Shown: positions 34,211-44,439, counted from the first letter of the stretch. The stretch: DNA of 64,000 bases from Xanthomonas albilineans (GCF_002939705.1 NZ_MDCB01000010.1:1-64000); one strand, 5' to 3'. Numbers and translations are program-made. Notes: generated from the sequence alone by a model not told the origin.

Positions 34211-35800
34211 TTACTGCAACTCCAGCATCACGATGGCCTTGGCTGGCAGCGTCACCTGCAGCGTGTCGCCGCGCACGCTGGCGCCGGCGAAGGCGGTGGG
34301 CTGTACCGTCTGCGGTTGCGCGAAGGAGTTGAGCGCGGTCATCGCCGGTGCGCTCAGGAGGCGGCCGCCGACGTGGCGCGCCTGCACGCCTTGCAGTCTG
34401 ATCGCCACATCGGCGCTGTGGTTGGGGTCCAGGTTGGTCAGTGCCACGTAGATGTGTCCGTTCTTGGCCCGCACCGCCGAACCATGCACGGCCGGCACGG
34501 TGTAGCTCCCATGCTTGTAGTCGGGCGTCTGCAAGTGCAGCGGCAATGCGGTCGCATCCTGGTACGGCTTGTACATTGCGAATACATGGTAGGTGGGCGT
34601 CAGTAGCATCTTGTCGCCATCGGTCAGGATCATCGCCTGCAACACGTTGATCATCTGCGCGATATTGGCCATGCGCACGCGGTCGGCATGGGCGACGAAG
34701 ATGTCCAGATTGAGCGAAGCCACCAGTGCATCGCGCAGCGTGTTCTGCTGCCGCAGGAAGCCTGGGTTGACGTCGGGCAGGCCCTTGTACCAGGTCCCCC
34801 ATTCGTCGACCACCAGCGGGATTTTCTTGTCCGGGTCGTACTTGTCCATGATCGCGCTGTGTTTGGCGATCAGTTCGTCCATCGTCAGCGTGCGCGACAG
34901 CGTTTCGATCCATGCCGTCTCGTCGAACGTGGTGGACGAGGCGCGCGGCGGCCAGCCGCCTGGGATGGTGTAGTAGTGCAGACTCAGGCCGTCCATGTAT
35001 TTGCCGGCCTCGCGCATCATCACTTCGGTCCAGTGGTAGTCGTTGTCGCTCGGGCCTGGCGCGATCTTGAGGATTTTCTGGTCGGCCGGCGACTTGACGA
35101 AGGTCTGGTAGCGGCGGAACACGTCCGCCGCGTACTCGGCGCGCATGTTGCCGCCGCAGCCCCACAACTCGTTGCCGACGCCGAAGAACGGCAGCTTCCA
35201 GGGCGCATCACGGCCATTGTGGCGGCGCAACTCGGCCAGGGTCGAGTGCGTCGGTGCCGTCATGTACTCCACCCACTGCGCCATCTCGTCCGGCGCCGCA
35301 TCGCCGACGTTGCCGGCCACGTAGGCCTGGGCGCCGACCAGTTCAGTGAAGTCCATGAATTCGTGGGTGCCAAAGCTGTTCGGTTCCTCGACGCCGCCCC
35401 AATGGGTGTTGACGCTGGTCGGGCGCTGCTTGCGCGGGCCGATGCCGTCGCGCCAGTGGTATTCGTCGGCAAAGCAGCCGCCAGGCCAGCGGATGGTCGG
35501 GACGTCCAGTGCCTTCAGCGCGGCCAGTACGTCGTTGCGGTAGCCGTGGGTATTGGGAATCTTCGACTCCGGACCGACCCACACGCCGCCATAGATGCCG
35601 TTGCCCAAGTGTTCGGCGAATTGGCCGAACAGGTTGCGCGAGACGGTCGCGCCTGGGTGGTCGGCGGCCAGCGTGCCATGCACTTCGACCGCGTCGGCCT
35701 GCGTCAGTGCGGCGCTCAGCGTCAGTGTCGCCAGGGCGATGAGTGCCAGGCGTTGCCGCCAATGCGTGGCGAGGTGGTGCAGCGAACGGATCGAGTACAT
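34211..35800 (-). CDS. Exported GH51 alpha-L-arabinofuranosidase
   Basis: 529 residues with a signal peptide (RLALIALATLTLSAALTQADA). The GH51 TIM-barrel acid/base is Glu211 in FFGVGNELWGCGG and the nucleophile Glu333 is in LVVDEWGTWYKG. The substrate-pocket motif TIRWPGGCFADEYHWRDGIG is intact, and a C-terminal beta domain follows. It releases L-arabinose from plant arabinan or arabinoxylan outside the cytoplasm and so feeds the adjacent importer. It is divergent from galM. Confidence 0.92.
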   Translation of the reverse strand: MYSIRSLHHLATHWRQRLALIALATLTLSAALTQADAVEVHGTLAADHPGATVSRNLFGQFAEHLGNGIYGGVWVGPESKIPNTHGYRNDVLAALKALDVPTIRWPGGCFADEYHWRDGIGPRKQRPTSVNTHWGGVEEPNSFGTHEFMDFTELVGAQAYVAGNVGDAAPDEMAQWVEYMTAPTHSTLAELRRHNGRDAPWKLPFFGVGNELWGCGGNMRAEYAADVFRRYQTFVKSPADQKILKIAPGPSDNDYHWTEVMMREAGKYMDGLSLHYYTIPGGWPPRASSTTFDETAWIETLSRTLTMDELIAKHSAIMDKYDPDKKIPLVVDEWGTWYKGLPDVNPGFLRQQNTLRDALVASLNLDIFVAHADRVRMANIAQMINVLQAMILTDGDKMLLTPTYHVFAMYKPYQDATALPLHLQTPDYKHGSYTVPAVHGSAVRAKNGHIYVALTNLDPNHSADVAIRLQGVQARHVGGRLLSAPAMTALNSFAQPQTVQPTAFAGASVRGDTLQVTLPAKAIVMLELQ

Positions 35801-36229
35801 CGGAATCTCCTCAATACTGGCCAGCGCGGTATCGCGCTAGGGAAGGGTGGCGCGTAGACAGTGGCTTGCGCCAGCGTGTCGCCGACGCTATACCCATCGC
35901 GCAGCGCACACGTATGAACGCCGAGCGTTGGAAACACGCGAAGCGCTGGCGTCACACGTGCAGCGTGCTGTCTTGCGTTCGCGTTCGTTCTCCCGTGCGA
36001 TGGGCGGTGCCGCTGTCCACGGCGGATCGAGCATAGAGGACCGCATGAGGCGGCGACCAATGCTTTAAATCGGCTTGCGTATAACCGGATTGCAATGCTG
36101 CGCTGCGGTGTGTCGCCGTCGGTGCTGCCCCGCGCCGCTGCGATGCTGCATGGCGATGGCCGCCACGTGTCCGTCCTGGGTATGCTGCACGCCACGCTGG
36201 CGCGTGTGCCGGCAGAACCTGGAGTCTGC
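35801..36229. other. Divergent promoter region between the GH51 gene and galM
   Basis: About 430 bp with no supported gene. It must hold the promoters of both neighbours. I see no copy of the GATATTTGTT motif. An ATG frame open from 36095 into galM lacks a ribosome binding site. Confidence 0.45.
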
Positions 36230-37282
36230 ATGTCATCGATCTTCGGCCATCTTCCCGACGGCACCGCCATTCATCGCCTGGTCCTGGACAGCGGGCATCG
36301 CCTGCGCGCCGAACTGCTGACTTACGGTGGTCTGCTGCGCAGCCTGCGCCTGGACACCGCGCACGGTCCTGTCGAAATGGTGCTGGGGCTGCCGACGTTG
36401 CAGGCGTATCTGCACGATCCGGCGTATCTGGGCGTGTTGGTCGGTCGTTTCGGCAATCGCATCGCCGGGTCGGCGTTCACGCTCGATGGGCAGCGTTATC
36501 CTTTGACCGCCAACGAGGGGGCTAACCACTTGCACGGCGGCGCACAGGGTTTCGGACGGCGCGTGTGGACGGTCGTGGCGCAGTCCACGAGCGAACTACA
36601 ACTGCGTTACGACTCGCCGGCCGGCGAGGAAGGCTATCCCGGAGCGTTGCGGGTGGAAGCGGCGTTTCGTCTGCACGATCATTGCCTGGAGTTGGAGTTC
36701 GTCGCGCAGACCGATGCGCCCACGCCGCTCAACCTCACCCATCATCCGTATTTCAATCTGGCCGGCGATCCCGCCGTGGCCGCGGCGGCGCAGTGGCTAC
36801 GCGTGCCCGCCGAGGGCTACCTGCCTGTGTGCGACGCGGGCATGCTGCCCCGCGGCGAGATCGCCGGCGTTGCCGCCACGCCGTTCGATTTCCGCAGCCC
36901 ACGTGCGATCGCCGACAAGGACATCGCCGCCGATCCGCAACTGTGCCTGAGTGCCGGTTACGATCATTGCCTGGTGCTGGCGCAGGTGCGCGACTACAGC
37001 GCGCTGCTGTACTCGCCGTACAGCGGCGTGGCGATGCGTCTGGACAGTCCGATGCCGGCGCTGCAACTGTACGAGGGGCAGGGGCTGGACCGGCAGCATC
37101 CGCACCTGGGGCGCGGCATTTGTCTGGAGCCGCAAGGCTATCCAGATGCACCGAACCAGCCTGGGTTCCCCGACACGATCCTGCGCCCGGGGCAGATCTA
37201 TCGGCATCGCATCCAATACCGCTTTGCCGAGGTCGGTGCGGGCGCCGATTGGGCTGCGGTGGAGGCCGCACTGGTCGGGTGA
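36230..37282 (+). CDS. galM: Aldose 1-epimerase (mutarotase)
   Basis: 350 residues. ATG 36230 lies 5 bp after GGAG. GalM motifs are YLGVLVGRFGNRIAGS, NHLHGGAQGFGRRVW (active-site His), LNLTHHPYFNLAGD (second catalytic His) and ICLEPQGYPDAPNQPGFP (catalytic Glu). It interconverts alpha and beta anomers of the sugar before oxidation. Its position next to the GH51 gene suggests L-arabinose as substrate here. Confidence 0.92.
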   Translation: MSSIFGHLPDGTAIHRLVLDSGHRLRAELLTYGGLLRSLRLDTAHGPVEMVLGLPTLQAYLHDPAYLGVLVGRFGNRIAGSAFTLDGQRYPLTANEGANHLHGGAQGFGRRVWTVVAQSTSELQLRYDSPAGEEGYPGALRVEAAFRLHDHCLELEFVAQTDAPTPLNLTHHPYFNLAGDPAVAAAAQWLRVPAEGYLPVCDAGMLPRGEIAGVAATPFDFRSPRAIADKDIAADPQLCLSAGYDHCLVLAQVRDYSALLYSPYSGVAMRLDSPMPALQLYEGQGLDRQHPHLGRGICLEPQGYPDAPNQPGFPDTILRPGQIYRHRIQYRFAEVGAGADWAAVEAALVG

Positions 37283-37287
37283 GGTCA

Positions 37288-37387
37288 CGCGCCTGCGCGG
37301 CGCTGTCTTCCTGCGGGCGCTCTCGAGCAATTCCCTGGCCTGCTCGAACTGCTCGCGCTTGATGCCGCTTGGATAGGCTTTTCTCAT
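37288..37387 (-). mobile_element. IS5-family transposase 5' fragment
   Basis: From ATG 37387 the minus strand encodes MRKAYPSGIKREQFEQARELL and ESARRKTAPR, the usual first 30 or so residues of an IS5-family transposase. Coding then breaks off 6 bp past the end of galM. The rest of the element is absent, so it is a truncated relic at the right end of the arabinose block. Confidence 0.7.
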
Positions 37388-37528
37388 CCTCCGAGCTTCT
37401 CATGCTCGCGGGAGACTTTGAACACGCTCTAAACAGCGCATGTTGTTCGCGCCGATCTGCACGGTATAGGCGTCGCAGCGTGCGCATGCGCTACGAGCAA
37501 GCATGCATTGTTCGGTGGCGTGTGGTGC

Positions 37529-38320
37529 TTATTGCAGGTGGCCCAGGAGCACTTCGATCACGAACTTGCTGCCGAAAAACGACAGCAGCAACAACAGCAT
37601 CGCCACCAAGGTCCAGTGCACCGCCTTGACTCCGCGCCAGCCGTAGCGCCAGCGGCCGAACAGCAGTGCGCCGAACACGATCCACGACAGCACGCTGAGC
37701 ACGGTCTTTTGCACGAGCTGTTGCGCCAGGAAATCCTGCACGAACAAGACCCCGGTCAGCAGGGTCAGGCTGAGCAGGATGAAACCGACCACGATCGTGC
37801 GGAATAACAGGGTTTCCAGTGCGGTCAGCGGCGGCAGTGCGCGCAACCACGGGTGGAAGTCGCGACGCCGCAGCGCGCGTTCCTGTAGCCACAGCATCGC
37901 CGCCAGCAGTGCGGCGATGCCCAGCGTGGCGTAGGCCAGCAACGCCAGCCAGGCATGTAGTTGCAGCCGCCAATCCAGCAGTGGCGCTGGCGCGTGGCCG
38001 TAACCGTGGTAGGCCAGCAGCAGCGTCGCCGAGAGAGGAAAGACCACCACGCCGAGCGCGGCCATGCGCCCGCTGGCGCCGACCAGCGCGGTCATCAACG
38101 CCATCCCCAGGCTCACCAGCGACAGCGCGGCGAAGAAGTGCATGTCCGGGCCGCCGGGCGTATGCAGCGCCACCTGCACGTGGTATGCCGCGTGCAGCAC
38201 CACCGCCGGCAACGCCGGCCACAGCCACACGCGGCTGCGCTCCACCCGGTCGCGCACGACCGCGCCAACGAGCAGGCCGGTCGCGGTCAGGTATAGCAAG
38301 GTGGCGACGAGGATGAGCAT
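37529..38320 (-). CDS. ypjD: CcsA/YpjD-family inner-membrane protein
   Basis: 263 residues. ATG 38320 gives the standard start MLILVATLLYLTATG. Eight membrane helices include a cytochrome-assembly (CcsA/ResC-like) stretch with LQLHAWLALLAYATLGIAALLAAMLWLQE and conserved His residues. YpjD typically lies next to ffh, as here, where the two genes are divergent. It is thought to belong to the heme-handling superfamily; its exact role is unknown. Confidence 0.85.
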   Translation of the reverse strand: MLILVATLLYLTATGLLVGAVVRDRVERSRVWLWPALPAVVLHAAYHVQVALHTPGGPDMHFFAALSLVSLGMALMTALVGASGRMAALGVVVFPLSATLLLAYHGYGHAPAPLLDWRLQLHAWLALLAYATLGIAALLAAMLWLQERALRRRDFHPWLRALPPLTALETLLFRTIVVGFILLSLTLLTGVLFVQDFLAQQLVQKTVLSVLSWIVFGALLFGRWRYGWRGVKAVHWTLVAMLLLLLSFFGSKFVIEVLLGHLQ

Positions 38321-38436
38321 CGCGTCAGTTTCGCATATCGCGCCGAGCCTGGTGATGGTGGCGGCCGCTGCGCCACGGGGATCGCCAACGCGCAGGGCTA
38401 TAATCAAAGACCGTTTCCCGTCTGCGATCCGCCCGC

Positions 38437-39813
38437 ATGTTCGAATCCTTAACCCAGCGTCTCTCCGGCACCATGCAGCGCCTGCGCGGGCGTGGCCGCT
38501 TGACCGAGGAGAACATCCGCGAAGCCACGCGCGAGGTGCGCATTGCCCTGCTCGAGGCCGACGTTGCGCTGCCGGTGGTGCAGGCGCTGATCGAACGCAT
38601 CAAGGTGCGCGCGGTCGGTCAGGAAGTGCTCAAGAGCCTGACCCCGGGTCAGGCGCTGATCAAGGTGGTGCGCGACGAGTTGACCGCGGTGATGGGCTCG
38701 GCCGCCAGCGACCTCAACCTCAACGTGCCTGCACCGGCCATCGTGTTGATGGCGGGCTTGCAAGGCGCGGGCAAGACCACCACTGTCGGCAAGCTGGCCA
38801 AGCATCTGAAGGAAAAGCGCAAGAAGAAAGTGATGGTGGTCAGCGCCGACGTGTATCGGCCTGCCGCGATCGAACAGCTCAAGACCTTGGCCGAGCAGGT
38901 CGGTGTGTTGTTCTTCCCGTCCGAATCCTCGCAGCAACCGGTGGACATCGTTCGCGCCGCCATCGCCGATGCGCGCAAGTCCTTCGTCGACGTGCTGCTG
39001 GTCGATACCGCCGGCCGCCTGGCCATCGACGAGGCGATGATGGCGGAGATCAAGGCGTTGCATGCCGCGATCACCCCGGCCGAGACACTGTTCGTGGTCG
39101 ATGCCATGACCGGCCAAGACGCGGCAAACACCGCCAAGGCGTTCAGCGATGCGCTGCCGCTCACTGGCGTGGTGTTGACCAAGACCGACGGCGATGCGCG
39201 CGGCGGCGCCGCGCTGAGCGTGCGTTACATCACCGGCAGGCCGATCAAGTTCATCGGCGTGGGCGAGAAGCCCGATGGTCTGGATGTCTTCCATCCCGAC
39301 CGCCTGGCCAGTCGCATCCTGGATATGGGCGACGTGTTGTCGCTGGTCGAGCAGGTCGAGCAGCAGGTCGACAAGGACAAGGCACAGAAGCTGGCGGAGA
39401 AAGTCGCCAAGGGCAAGAAGTTCGACCTCAACGACATGCGCGACCAGCTCGAGCAGATGCAGAACATGGGCGGCTTGTCCGGATTGATGGACAAGCTGCC
39501 GGGCATGGGGCAGATCCCCGAGCACCTCAAGCAGCAAGTGGCCGGTAACAAGGAGGTGCCACGCATGATCGCCATCATCGGCTCGATGACCAAGAAGGAG
39601 CGGCGCAACCCGGCCTTGCTCAACGGTTCGCGCCGCGCGCGCATCGCCCGCGGTTCCGGTACCCAGCCGGCCGACGTCAACAAGTTGATGAAGCAGTTCC
39701 AGCAGATGGAAAAGATGATGGGCAAGCTCGCCGGCGGCGGCATGAAGGGCCTGATGCGCGGCATGAAGGGCATGATGGGTGGCATGGGCGGCGGCGGCCT
39801 GCCGTTCCGCTGA
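38437..39813 (+). CDS. ffh: Signal recognition particle GTPase Ffh
   Basis: 458 residues. An N domain is followed by the G domain with GLQGAGKTTTVGKLAKHL, DTAGRLAID and TKTDGDARGG, then a Met-rich M domain ending in GMKGMMGGMGGGG. It targets inner-membrane proteins to FtsY with 4.5S RNA. Length and motifs are normal. Confidence 0.97.
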   Translation: MFESLTQRLSGTMQRLRGRGRLTEENIREATREVRIALLEADVALPVVQALIERIKVRAVGQEVLKSLTPGQALIKVVRDELTAVMGSAASDLNLNVPAPAIVLMAGLQGAGKTTTVGKLAKHLKEKRKKKVMVVSADVYRPAAIEQLKTLAEQVGVLFFPSESSQQPVDIVRAAIADARKSFVDVLLVDTAGRLAIDEAMMAEIKALHAAITPAETLFVVDAMTGQDAANTAKAFSDALPLTGVVLTKTDGDARGGAALSVRYITGRPIKFIGVGEKPDGLDVFHPDRLASRILDMGDVLSLVEQVEQQVDKDKAQKLAEKVAKGKKFDLNDMRDQLEQMQNMGGLSGLMDKLPGMGQIPEHLKQQVAGNKEVPRMIAIIGSMTKKERRNPALLNGSRRARIARGSGTQPADVNKLMKQFQQMEKMMGKLAGGGMKGLMRGMKGMMGGMGGGGLPFR

Positions 39814-39979
39814 GTGCTGAACACGGCACGGGCTTTGTGTCCTTTCGTTGGCGATTGTTCTCTGTGTTTTTGGTCTTGGTGTTGCAGTCGATGAGCCGCT
39901 GGGTAGTGCTGTCGGCGACTGCGCAGTGGCCCAGGCCAGTCGCCGTTACCATGCGTGTTCTGTTGATCATTGGAGTCGC

Positions 39980-41047
39980 ATGATGGGGGACTTGTCGCGG
40001 GTCGACGCCTTTCGGCAGCGGTTCGGGTTGCGCCTGCCGGTGCTGCTCAGTCCGATGGCCGGAGCGTGTCCTGTGCCACTGTCGGCAGCCGTGGTTGCGG
40101 CCGGTGGTATGGGCGCAATGGGGGCGGTGTTGTCCTCGCCGCAGGACATCGTCGCGTGGATGGACGCCTTTCGCGCTGCTTGCAGTGGACCGGCCCAGAT
40201 CAATCTATGGGTGCCGGATCCACCGCCGTTGCGCGATGCGTCTGCCGAGGCCGACATGCGTGCTTTTCTCGGCGCCTGGGGGCCGCCGGTGGATCCCAGC
40301 GCTGGCGACGCGGCGCCAGCCGACTTCGCTGCGCAATGCGCCGCCGTGTTGGAAGCGCGTCCGATGGCGGCCTCCTCGATCATGGGGCTGTTCCCGCCCG
40401 CCTTTGTCGCGCAATTGAAGCAGGCCGGCATCGCCTGGTTCGCCTGCGCCACCACGTTGGAGGAAGCGCTGGCTGCGCAGGAGGCCGGCGCCGATGCGGT
40501 GGTCGCGCAGGGGGCCGAGGCCGGCGGCCATCGCGGTGCGTTCGATGCGGCCAGCGCCGAGCGCCAATTGACCGGATTGTTCGCGTTGTTGCCGCGCCTG
40601 GTCGATCGCCTGCAGGTGCCGGTGATCGCGGCTGGCGGTATCGGTGACGGTCGCGGCATCGCCGCTGCATTGGCCCTGGGCGCGAGCGCGGTGCAGATCG
40701 GCACCGCGTTGCTGCGCACGCCGGAAGCGGCATTGGCGCCGGCCTGGGCCAATGCGCTGGCCCAGGCCGAACCCGAACACGCGGTGCTGACGCGCGCCTT
40801 CTCTGGCCGCCTGGGTCGTGCGCTGACCAACGACTATGTGCGCGCCGCCGCCGCGCCTGGGGCGCCAGCGCCGCGGCCATACCCCGTGCAACGCGGCTTG
40901 ACCACGCCGATGCGCCAAGCCGCGCAGCAGGCCGATCATCTGCCGACCATGCAGGCTTGGGCTGGACAGTCGGCATGGATGGCCCAGGCGCAGCCGGCGC
41001 CGGAACTGGTGGCGCAGTGGTGGGCGCAAGCGCAGGCTTTGCGGTGA
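39980..41047 (+). CDS. Nitronate monooxygenase / 2-nitropropane dioxygenase family protein
   Basis: 355 residues. ATG 39980 follows TGGAG. The FMN-binding TIM barrel has the flavin loop [20 protein letters not shown], the family motif [10 protein letters not shown] with its conserved His, and the phosphate site [27 protein letters not shown]. It oxidises nitronates or related compounds, probably for detoxification. The stop overlaps the GTG start of the aminotransferase gene, so both are probably co-expressed. Confidence 0.85.
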   Translation: MMGDLSRVDAFRQRFGLRLPVLLSPMAGACPVPLSAAVVAAGGMGAMGAVLSSPQDIVAWMDAFRAACSGPAQINLWVPDPPPLRDASAEADMRAFLGAWGPPVDPSAGDAAPADFAAQCAAVLEARPMAASSIMGLFPPAFVAQLKQAGIAWFACATTLEEALAAQEAGADAVVAQGAEAGGHRGAFDAASAERQLTGLFALLPRLVDRLQVPVIAAGGIGDGRGIAAALALGASAVQIGTALLRTPEAALAPAWANALAQAEPEHAVLTRAFSGRLGRALTNDYVRAAAAPGAPAPRPYPVQRGLTTPMRQAAQQADHLPTMQAWAGQSAWMAQAQPAPELVAQWWAQAQALR

Positions 41048-41844
41048 GCGCGCGCGTGTTTCACGCCGGGAGGCTGGCGGATGCGGAGGTGCTGGCCGCG
41101 GCGGCGCTAGTCAACTACGGCCACTTCAGTACGCTGCAGGTGCGCGATGGCGCGGTGCGCGGGTTGGATCTGCACCTGCAACGGCTGGATCAGGCCAGTC
41201 AATTGCTATTCGGCAGTGCGTTGCTGGCCGAGCACGTGCGTGCCGAATTGCGCGCGGCGCTGGCTGAGTTCGGTCATGCCGATGCCTCGCTGCGCGCCAC
41301 GGTGTTCTCGCCGCGCTTCGCGTTGCGTCGTGCCGATGCGGTTTGCATGCCGGAGTTGCTGGTTTCGCTGGATGCGCCAGCGGTGGCGGACGTCGCGCCA
41401 TTGCGTCTGCGCAGCAGCGTGTTCGCGCGCGAATTGCCGCAGATCAAGCATGTCGGTACCTTCGCTGCCTTCCACCAGCGCCGCCTGGCGATGCAGGCCG
41501 GGTGCGATGATGCATTGTTTGTTGATGCGCACGGATGGGTGGCCGAAGGCACGACCTGGAACCTGGGTGCGTGGGATGGGCAGTGTCTGCATTGGCCGCA
41601 GGCGCCGGCCCTGCGCGGAACCCAGGAGCGCTTGTTGCAGGCGGGATTGGCCGCGTTGGGCGTGGCGCAGCAAGTGCGACCGTTGCAAGTGCACGAGTTG
41701 GATGCGGACATGGCCGCATTCGTCTGCAATGCCCGTGGGCAGCAGGCCATCGCCACGGTGGATGGGCGCGCGTTGCGGCCTGCCAAGCAGGTGTTGGAAG
41801 TACTGGAGGCCGCATTGCGCACCCAGCCATGGCAGTCGATCTGA
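41044..41844 (+). CDS. Class IV PLP-dependent aminotransferase / lyase
   Basis: 266 residues from GTG 41044, overlapping the upstream stop. It has the fold-type IV head ([21 protein letters not shown]), the PLP Lys in [11 protein letters not shown], and the Glu in [13 protein letters not shown]. It resembles PabC (4-amino-4-deoxychorismate lyase) and D-amino-acid/branched-chain aminotransferases. The substrate cannot be fixed from sequence. No pab or folate gene is adjacent. Confidence 0.78.
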   Translation: MSARVFHAGRLADAEVLAAAALVNYGHFSTLQVRDGAVRGLDLHLQRLDQASQLLFGSALLAEHVRAELRAALAEFGHADASLRATVFSPRFALRRADAVCMPELLVSLDAPAVADVAPLRLRSSVFARELPQIKHVGTFAAFHQRRLAMQAGCDDALFVDAHGWVAEGTTWNLGAWDGQCLHWPQAPALRGTQERLLQAGLAALGVAQQVRPLQVHELDADMAAFVCNARGQQAIATVDGRALRPAKQVLEVLEAALRTQPWQSI

Positions 41845-41937
41845 ACGGCTGGGGCGACTTGGCAGCGCGCGTAGCAGTGGTTATCATTGCCAGTTCACCG
41901 CGCCATCCTGGCGACTGGGCAACACCGGAACTCAACC

Positions 41938-42198
41938 ATGGTCAAGATCCGCCTTACCCGTGGCGGCGCCAAGAAGCGCCCCTTCTACCACATCATCGTC
42001 ACCGACGTGCGCAGCGCGCGCGACGGCCGCAACATCGAACGCCTTGGCTACTACAACCCGGTCGCGCAGGGCGCAGAGCCGCGCGTGGTGCTGGACATGG
42101 CCCGCGTCGAGCATTGGGTGTCCAATGGCGCGCAGCTGACCGACAAGGTGCGTAATCTGTGCAAGGAAGCCACCAAGGCCCAGGCCGTCGCGGCCTGA
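41938..42198 (+). CDS. rpsP: 30S ribosomal protein S16
   Basis: 86 residues starting [20 protein letters not shown] at ATG 41938, a classic S16 sequence with [12 protein letters not shown]. First gene of the conserved rpsP-rimM-trmD-rplS operon. Confidence 0.97.
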   Translation: MVKIRLTRGGAKKRPFYHIIVTDVRSARDGRNIERLGYYNPVAQGAEPRVVLDMARVEHWVSNGAQLTDKVRNLCKEATKAQAVAA

Positions 42199-42243
42199 TC
42201 CTGTGGGCCGCGCCATCTGCGTGCGGCCCTTGCGTTTGCTCCG

Positions 42244-42756
42244 ATGAAAGATAGCCAGCGCCGCATCCTGCTCGGTCGGGTTCTCGGCGCGTTCGGCATC
42301 CGTGGCGAGGCCAAGCTCGAATCGTGGACCGAGCCGCGTCTGGCCATTTTTCGCTATCAACCCTGGATCGTGCGCAAACCCGACGGCAGCGAGAGCACCC
42401 TGACTGGCGTGCGTGGTCGCGCTTCCGGCAAGTCCCTGATCGCCAGCCTGCCCGAGGTGAGCGATCGCGATGCGGTCGAAGCCTTACGTGGCACCGAGAT
42501 CTACGTAACGCGTAGTAGCTTGCCGCCGCCGCGTCCGGATGAATACTACTGGGTGGATCTGGAGGGTCTAGACGTGCGCACCGTCGAAGGTGTGGCCTTG
42601 GGGCAGGTATCGCACCTGTTCTCCACTGGCGCCAACGATGTGCTGGTGGTGCGCGGCGAGCGTGAGCGGCTGGTGCCGTTCGTGCAGCCGGATTACGTCA
42701 GGTCGGTGGATTTCGAGGCCAACCTGATCGTGGTCGATTGGGATCCCGAGTTCTGA
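42244..42756 (+). CDS. rimM: 16S rRNA processing protein RimM
   Basis: 170 residues. The N-terminal RimM domain ([20 protein letters not shown]) is followed by the PRC-barrel ([37 protein letters not shown]). It binds S19 and helps mature the 30S head. It sits 45 bp after rpsP in the standard order. Confidence 0.96.
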   Translation: MKDSQRRILLGRVLGAFGIRGEAKLESWTEPRLAIFRYQPWIVRKPDGSESTLTGVRGRASGKSLIASLPEVSDRDAVEALRGTEIYVTRSSLPPPRPDEYYWVDLEGLDVRTVEGVALGQVSHLFSTGANDVLVVRGERERLVPFVQPDYVRSVDFEANLIVVDWDPEF

Positions 42757-42800
42757 GTCCGGCAGGGGCTTGCACAGCAGCGGCGCATGCCTAGGCTTTG

Positions 42801-42840
42801 CGAGTCCCGAGTCCCGAGTCCCGAGTCCCGAGTCCCGAGT
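42801..42840. repeat. CGAGTCC heptamer, 5.7 tandem copies
   Basis: Five full and one partial copies of the 7-bp unit CGAGTCC lie in the 89-bp gap between rimM and trmD, ending 5 bp before the trmD ATG. Such heptamer arrays are common between genes in Xanthomonas, from memory. The array occupies the place where a ribosome binding site should be, so copy number could affect trmD translation. Confidence 0.9.
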
Positions 42841-42845
42841 TCACC

Positions 42846-43637
42846 ATGCGCATCGACGTCATCAGCCTGTTCCCCGAGTTCGTCGCCCAGTGTGCGGCGT
42901 TCGGCGTGGTTGGCCGTGCGCAGGAGCGCGCGCTGTTGGGTCTGCATGGCTGGAATCCACGCGACTACGCCAGTGGGGGCTACCGCAAGGTGGACGACCG
43001 TCCGTTCGGCGGCGGGCCGGGCATGGTGATGATGATCGAGCCGCTGCAGGCCTGTTTGCAGGCAGTGCGCGCAGTCGATCCGCAGCCGGCGCCGCTGATT
43101 TACCTCAGTCCGCAGGGGCAGCCGTTGACCCAGGCCAAGGTCCGCGAACTGGCCGTACTGCCGCGCCTGCTGCTGCTGTGCGGGCGCTACGAGGGTGTGG
43201 ACGAACGTTTCGTTGCCGCTGCGGTGGACGAGGAAATCTCGATCGGCGACTACGTGCTGTCCGGCGGCGAATTGGCCGCGGCGGTGCTGGTGGATGCGCT
43301 GACCCGGTTGCAGGAGGGCGCGTTGAACGACGCCGAGTCCGCGGCCCAGGACAGTTTCGAAGGGCCGGACGGCCTGCTCGATTGTCCGCACTATACCCAT
43401 CCGCGCATGCATGCCCTGGGCGAGGTTCCGGCTGTGCTGCGCTCCGGTAACCACGCCGAGATCGCACGCTGGCGGCGGATGCAGGCGCTGGGGCGGACCT
43501 GGCGGCGGCGTCCGGAGTTGCTGGACGCCGCCGCGTTGAGTGCGACCGACCGGCGTTTGTTGCAGGAATTCCGCGAGGGTATGGATGTTCCGCCACCGCC
43601 CGAGCCGCCCAAACCGGAAAATCCTTCCAAGCCCTAG
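42846..43637 (+). CDS. trmD: tRNA (guanine-N1)-methyltransferase TrmD
   Basis: 263 residues from ATG 42846 ([13 protein letters not shown]). Trefoil-knot SAM site motifs are [11 protein letters not shown] and [12 protein letters not shown]. It methylates G37 of tRNAs and prevents frameshifting. The C-terminus has an added Pro-rich tail ([16 protein letters not shown]). The array of CGAGTCC repeats replaces a normal Shine-Dalgarno. Confidence 0.96.
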   Translation: MRIDVISLFPEFVAQCAAFGVVGRAQERALLGLHGWNPRDYASGGYRKVDDRPFGGGPGMVMMIEPLQACLQAVRAVDPQPAPLIYLSPQGQPLTQAKVRELAVLPRLLLLCGRYEGVDERFVAAAVDEEISIGDYVLSGGELAAAVLVDALTRLQEGALNDAESAAQDSFEGPDGLLDCPHYTHPRMHALGEVPAVLRSGNHAEIARWRRMQALGRTWRRRPELLDAAALSATDRRLLQEFREGMDVPPPPEPPKPENPSKP

Positions 43638-43769
43638 CCATGGGCATTGGGCTGAGTTAAAATGCCCGGCTTTCCGGCCAGTGCGTTGCTGACTCGGCCC
43701 GGCCCGATATCGTGCAATCGCCGTGTGGCGACTGCCGGACCACCTCACCAGACACAAGCGGTGCCCATC

Positions 43770-44186
43770 ATGAGCAAGCTCAACAAGACCATCCTGGCCG
43801 ACTTCGAAGCCGCCCAGATCCAGCGCAAGCTGCCGGAGTTCAACCAGGGCGACACCATCGTCGTCAACGTCAAGGTCAAGGAAGGCAACCGCGAGCGCGT
43901 GCAGGCCTACGAAGGCGTGGTGATCGGCACCAAGAACGGGGGCCTGAACTCCTCCTTCACCGTGCGCAAGATTTCGCACGGCTACGGCGTCGAGCGCGTG
44001 TTCCAGACCCACAGCGCTACCATCGAGTCGGTCGAAGTGAAGCGCCGCGGCAAGGTTCGCGCCGGCAAGCTGTATTACTTGCGTGGCCTGGAAGGCAAGG
44101 CTGCGCGCATCAAGGAAGACTTGGCCGCTGCCGCGCAGGCCAAGGTCGCCCGCCAGGCTGCTGTGGCTGCCGCCAAGGCCGAATAA
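43770..44186 (+). CDS. rplS: 50S ribosomal protein L19
   Basis: 138 residues from ATG 43770. Typical L19 body: [36 protein letters not shown] and [21 protein letters not shown]. An Ala-rich tail extends past the E. coli length. Last gene of the operon. Confidence 0.97.
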   Translation: MSKLNKTILADFEAAQIQRKLPEFNQGDTIVVNVKVKEGNRERVQAYEGVVIGTKNGGLNSSFTVRKISHGYGVERVFQTHSATIESVEVKRRGKVRAGKLYYLRGLEGKAARIKEDLAAAAQAKVARQAAVAAAKAE

Positions 44187-44216
44187 GCTTCTCCGGCGGC
44201 GACTGGTCGCTGCTGC

Positions 44217-44246
44217 AACGGCCGCCTCCGGGTGGCCGTTTGCGTT
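44217..44246 (+). terminator. Terminator after rplS
   Basis: Stem AACGGCCGCC (44217-44226) / GGTGGCCGTT (44231-44240) with one G-U pair and loop TCCG, followed by TGCGTTTTT. It lies 30 bp past the rplS stop and closes the ribosomal operon. Confidence 0.75.
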
Positions 44247-44439
44247 TTTGCGATTGCTCGGTGTGGCGATGCGGGGGCGCACGCTGGGCGTGGCGGAGGA
44301 GGCGGCTTTTTTGCATCGAGCGTGAGTTCCGCCCAGCAGCGGTTGTGGCATCTGCATCATCGGCCAGCACGGTTCCGTTCAATCGCTGCTAGTCCCCGCA
44401 GCACGTGCTGGCGATTGACTGAGGGCTGTGGGACGGGTT

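Noticed and set aside
42801-42840. Tandem repeats as a CRISPR-like array
   Set aside because: Seven-base units without spacers and no cas genes; simple tandem repeats.
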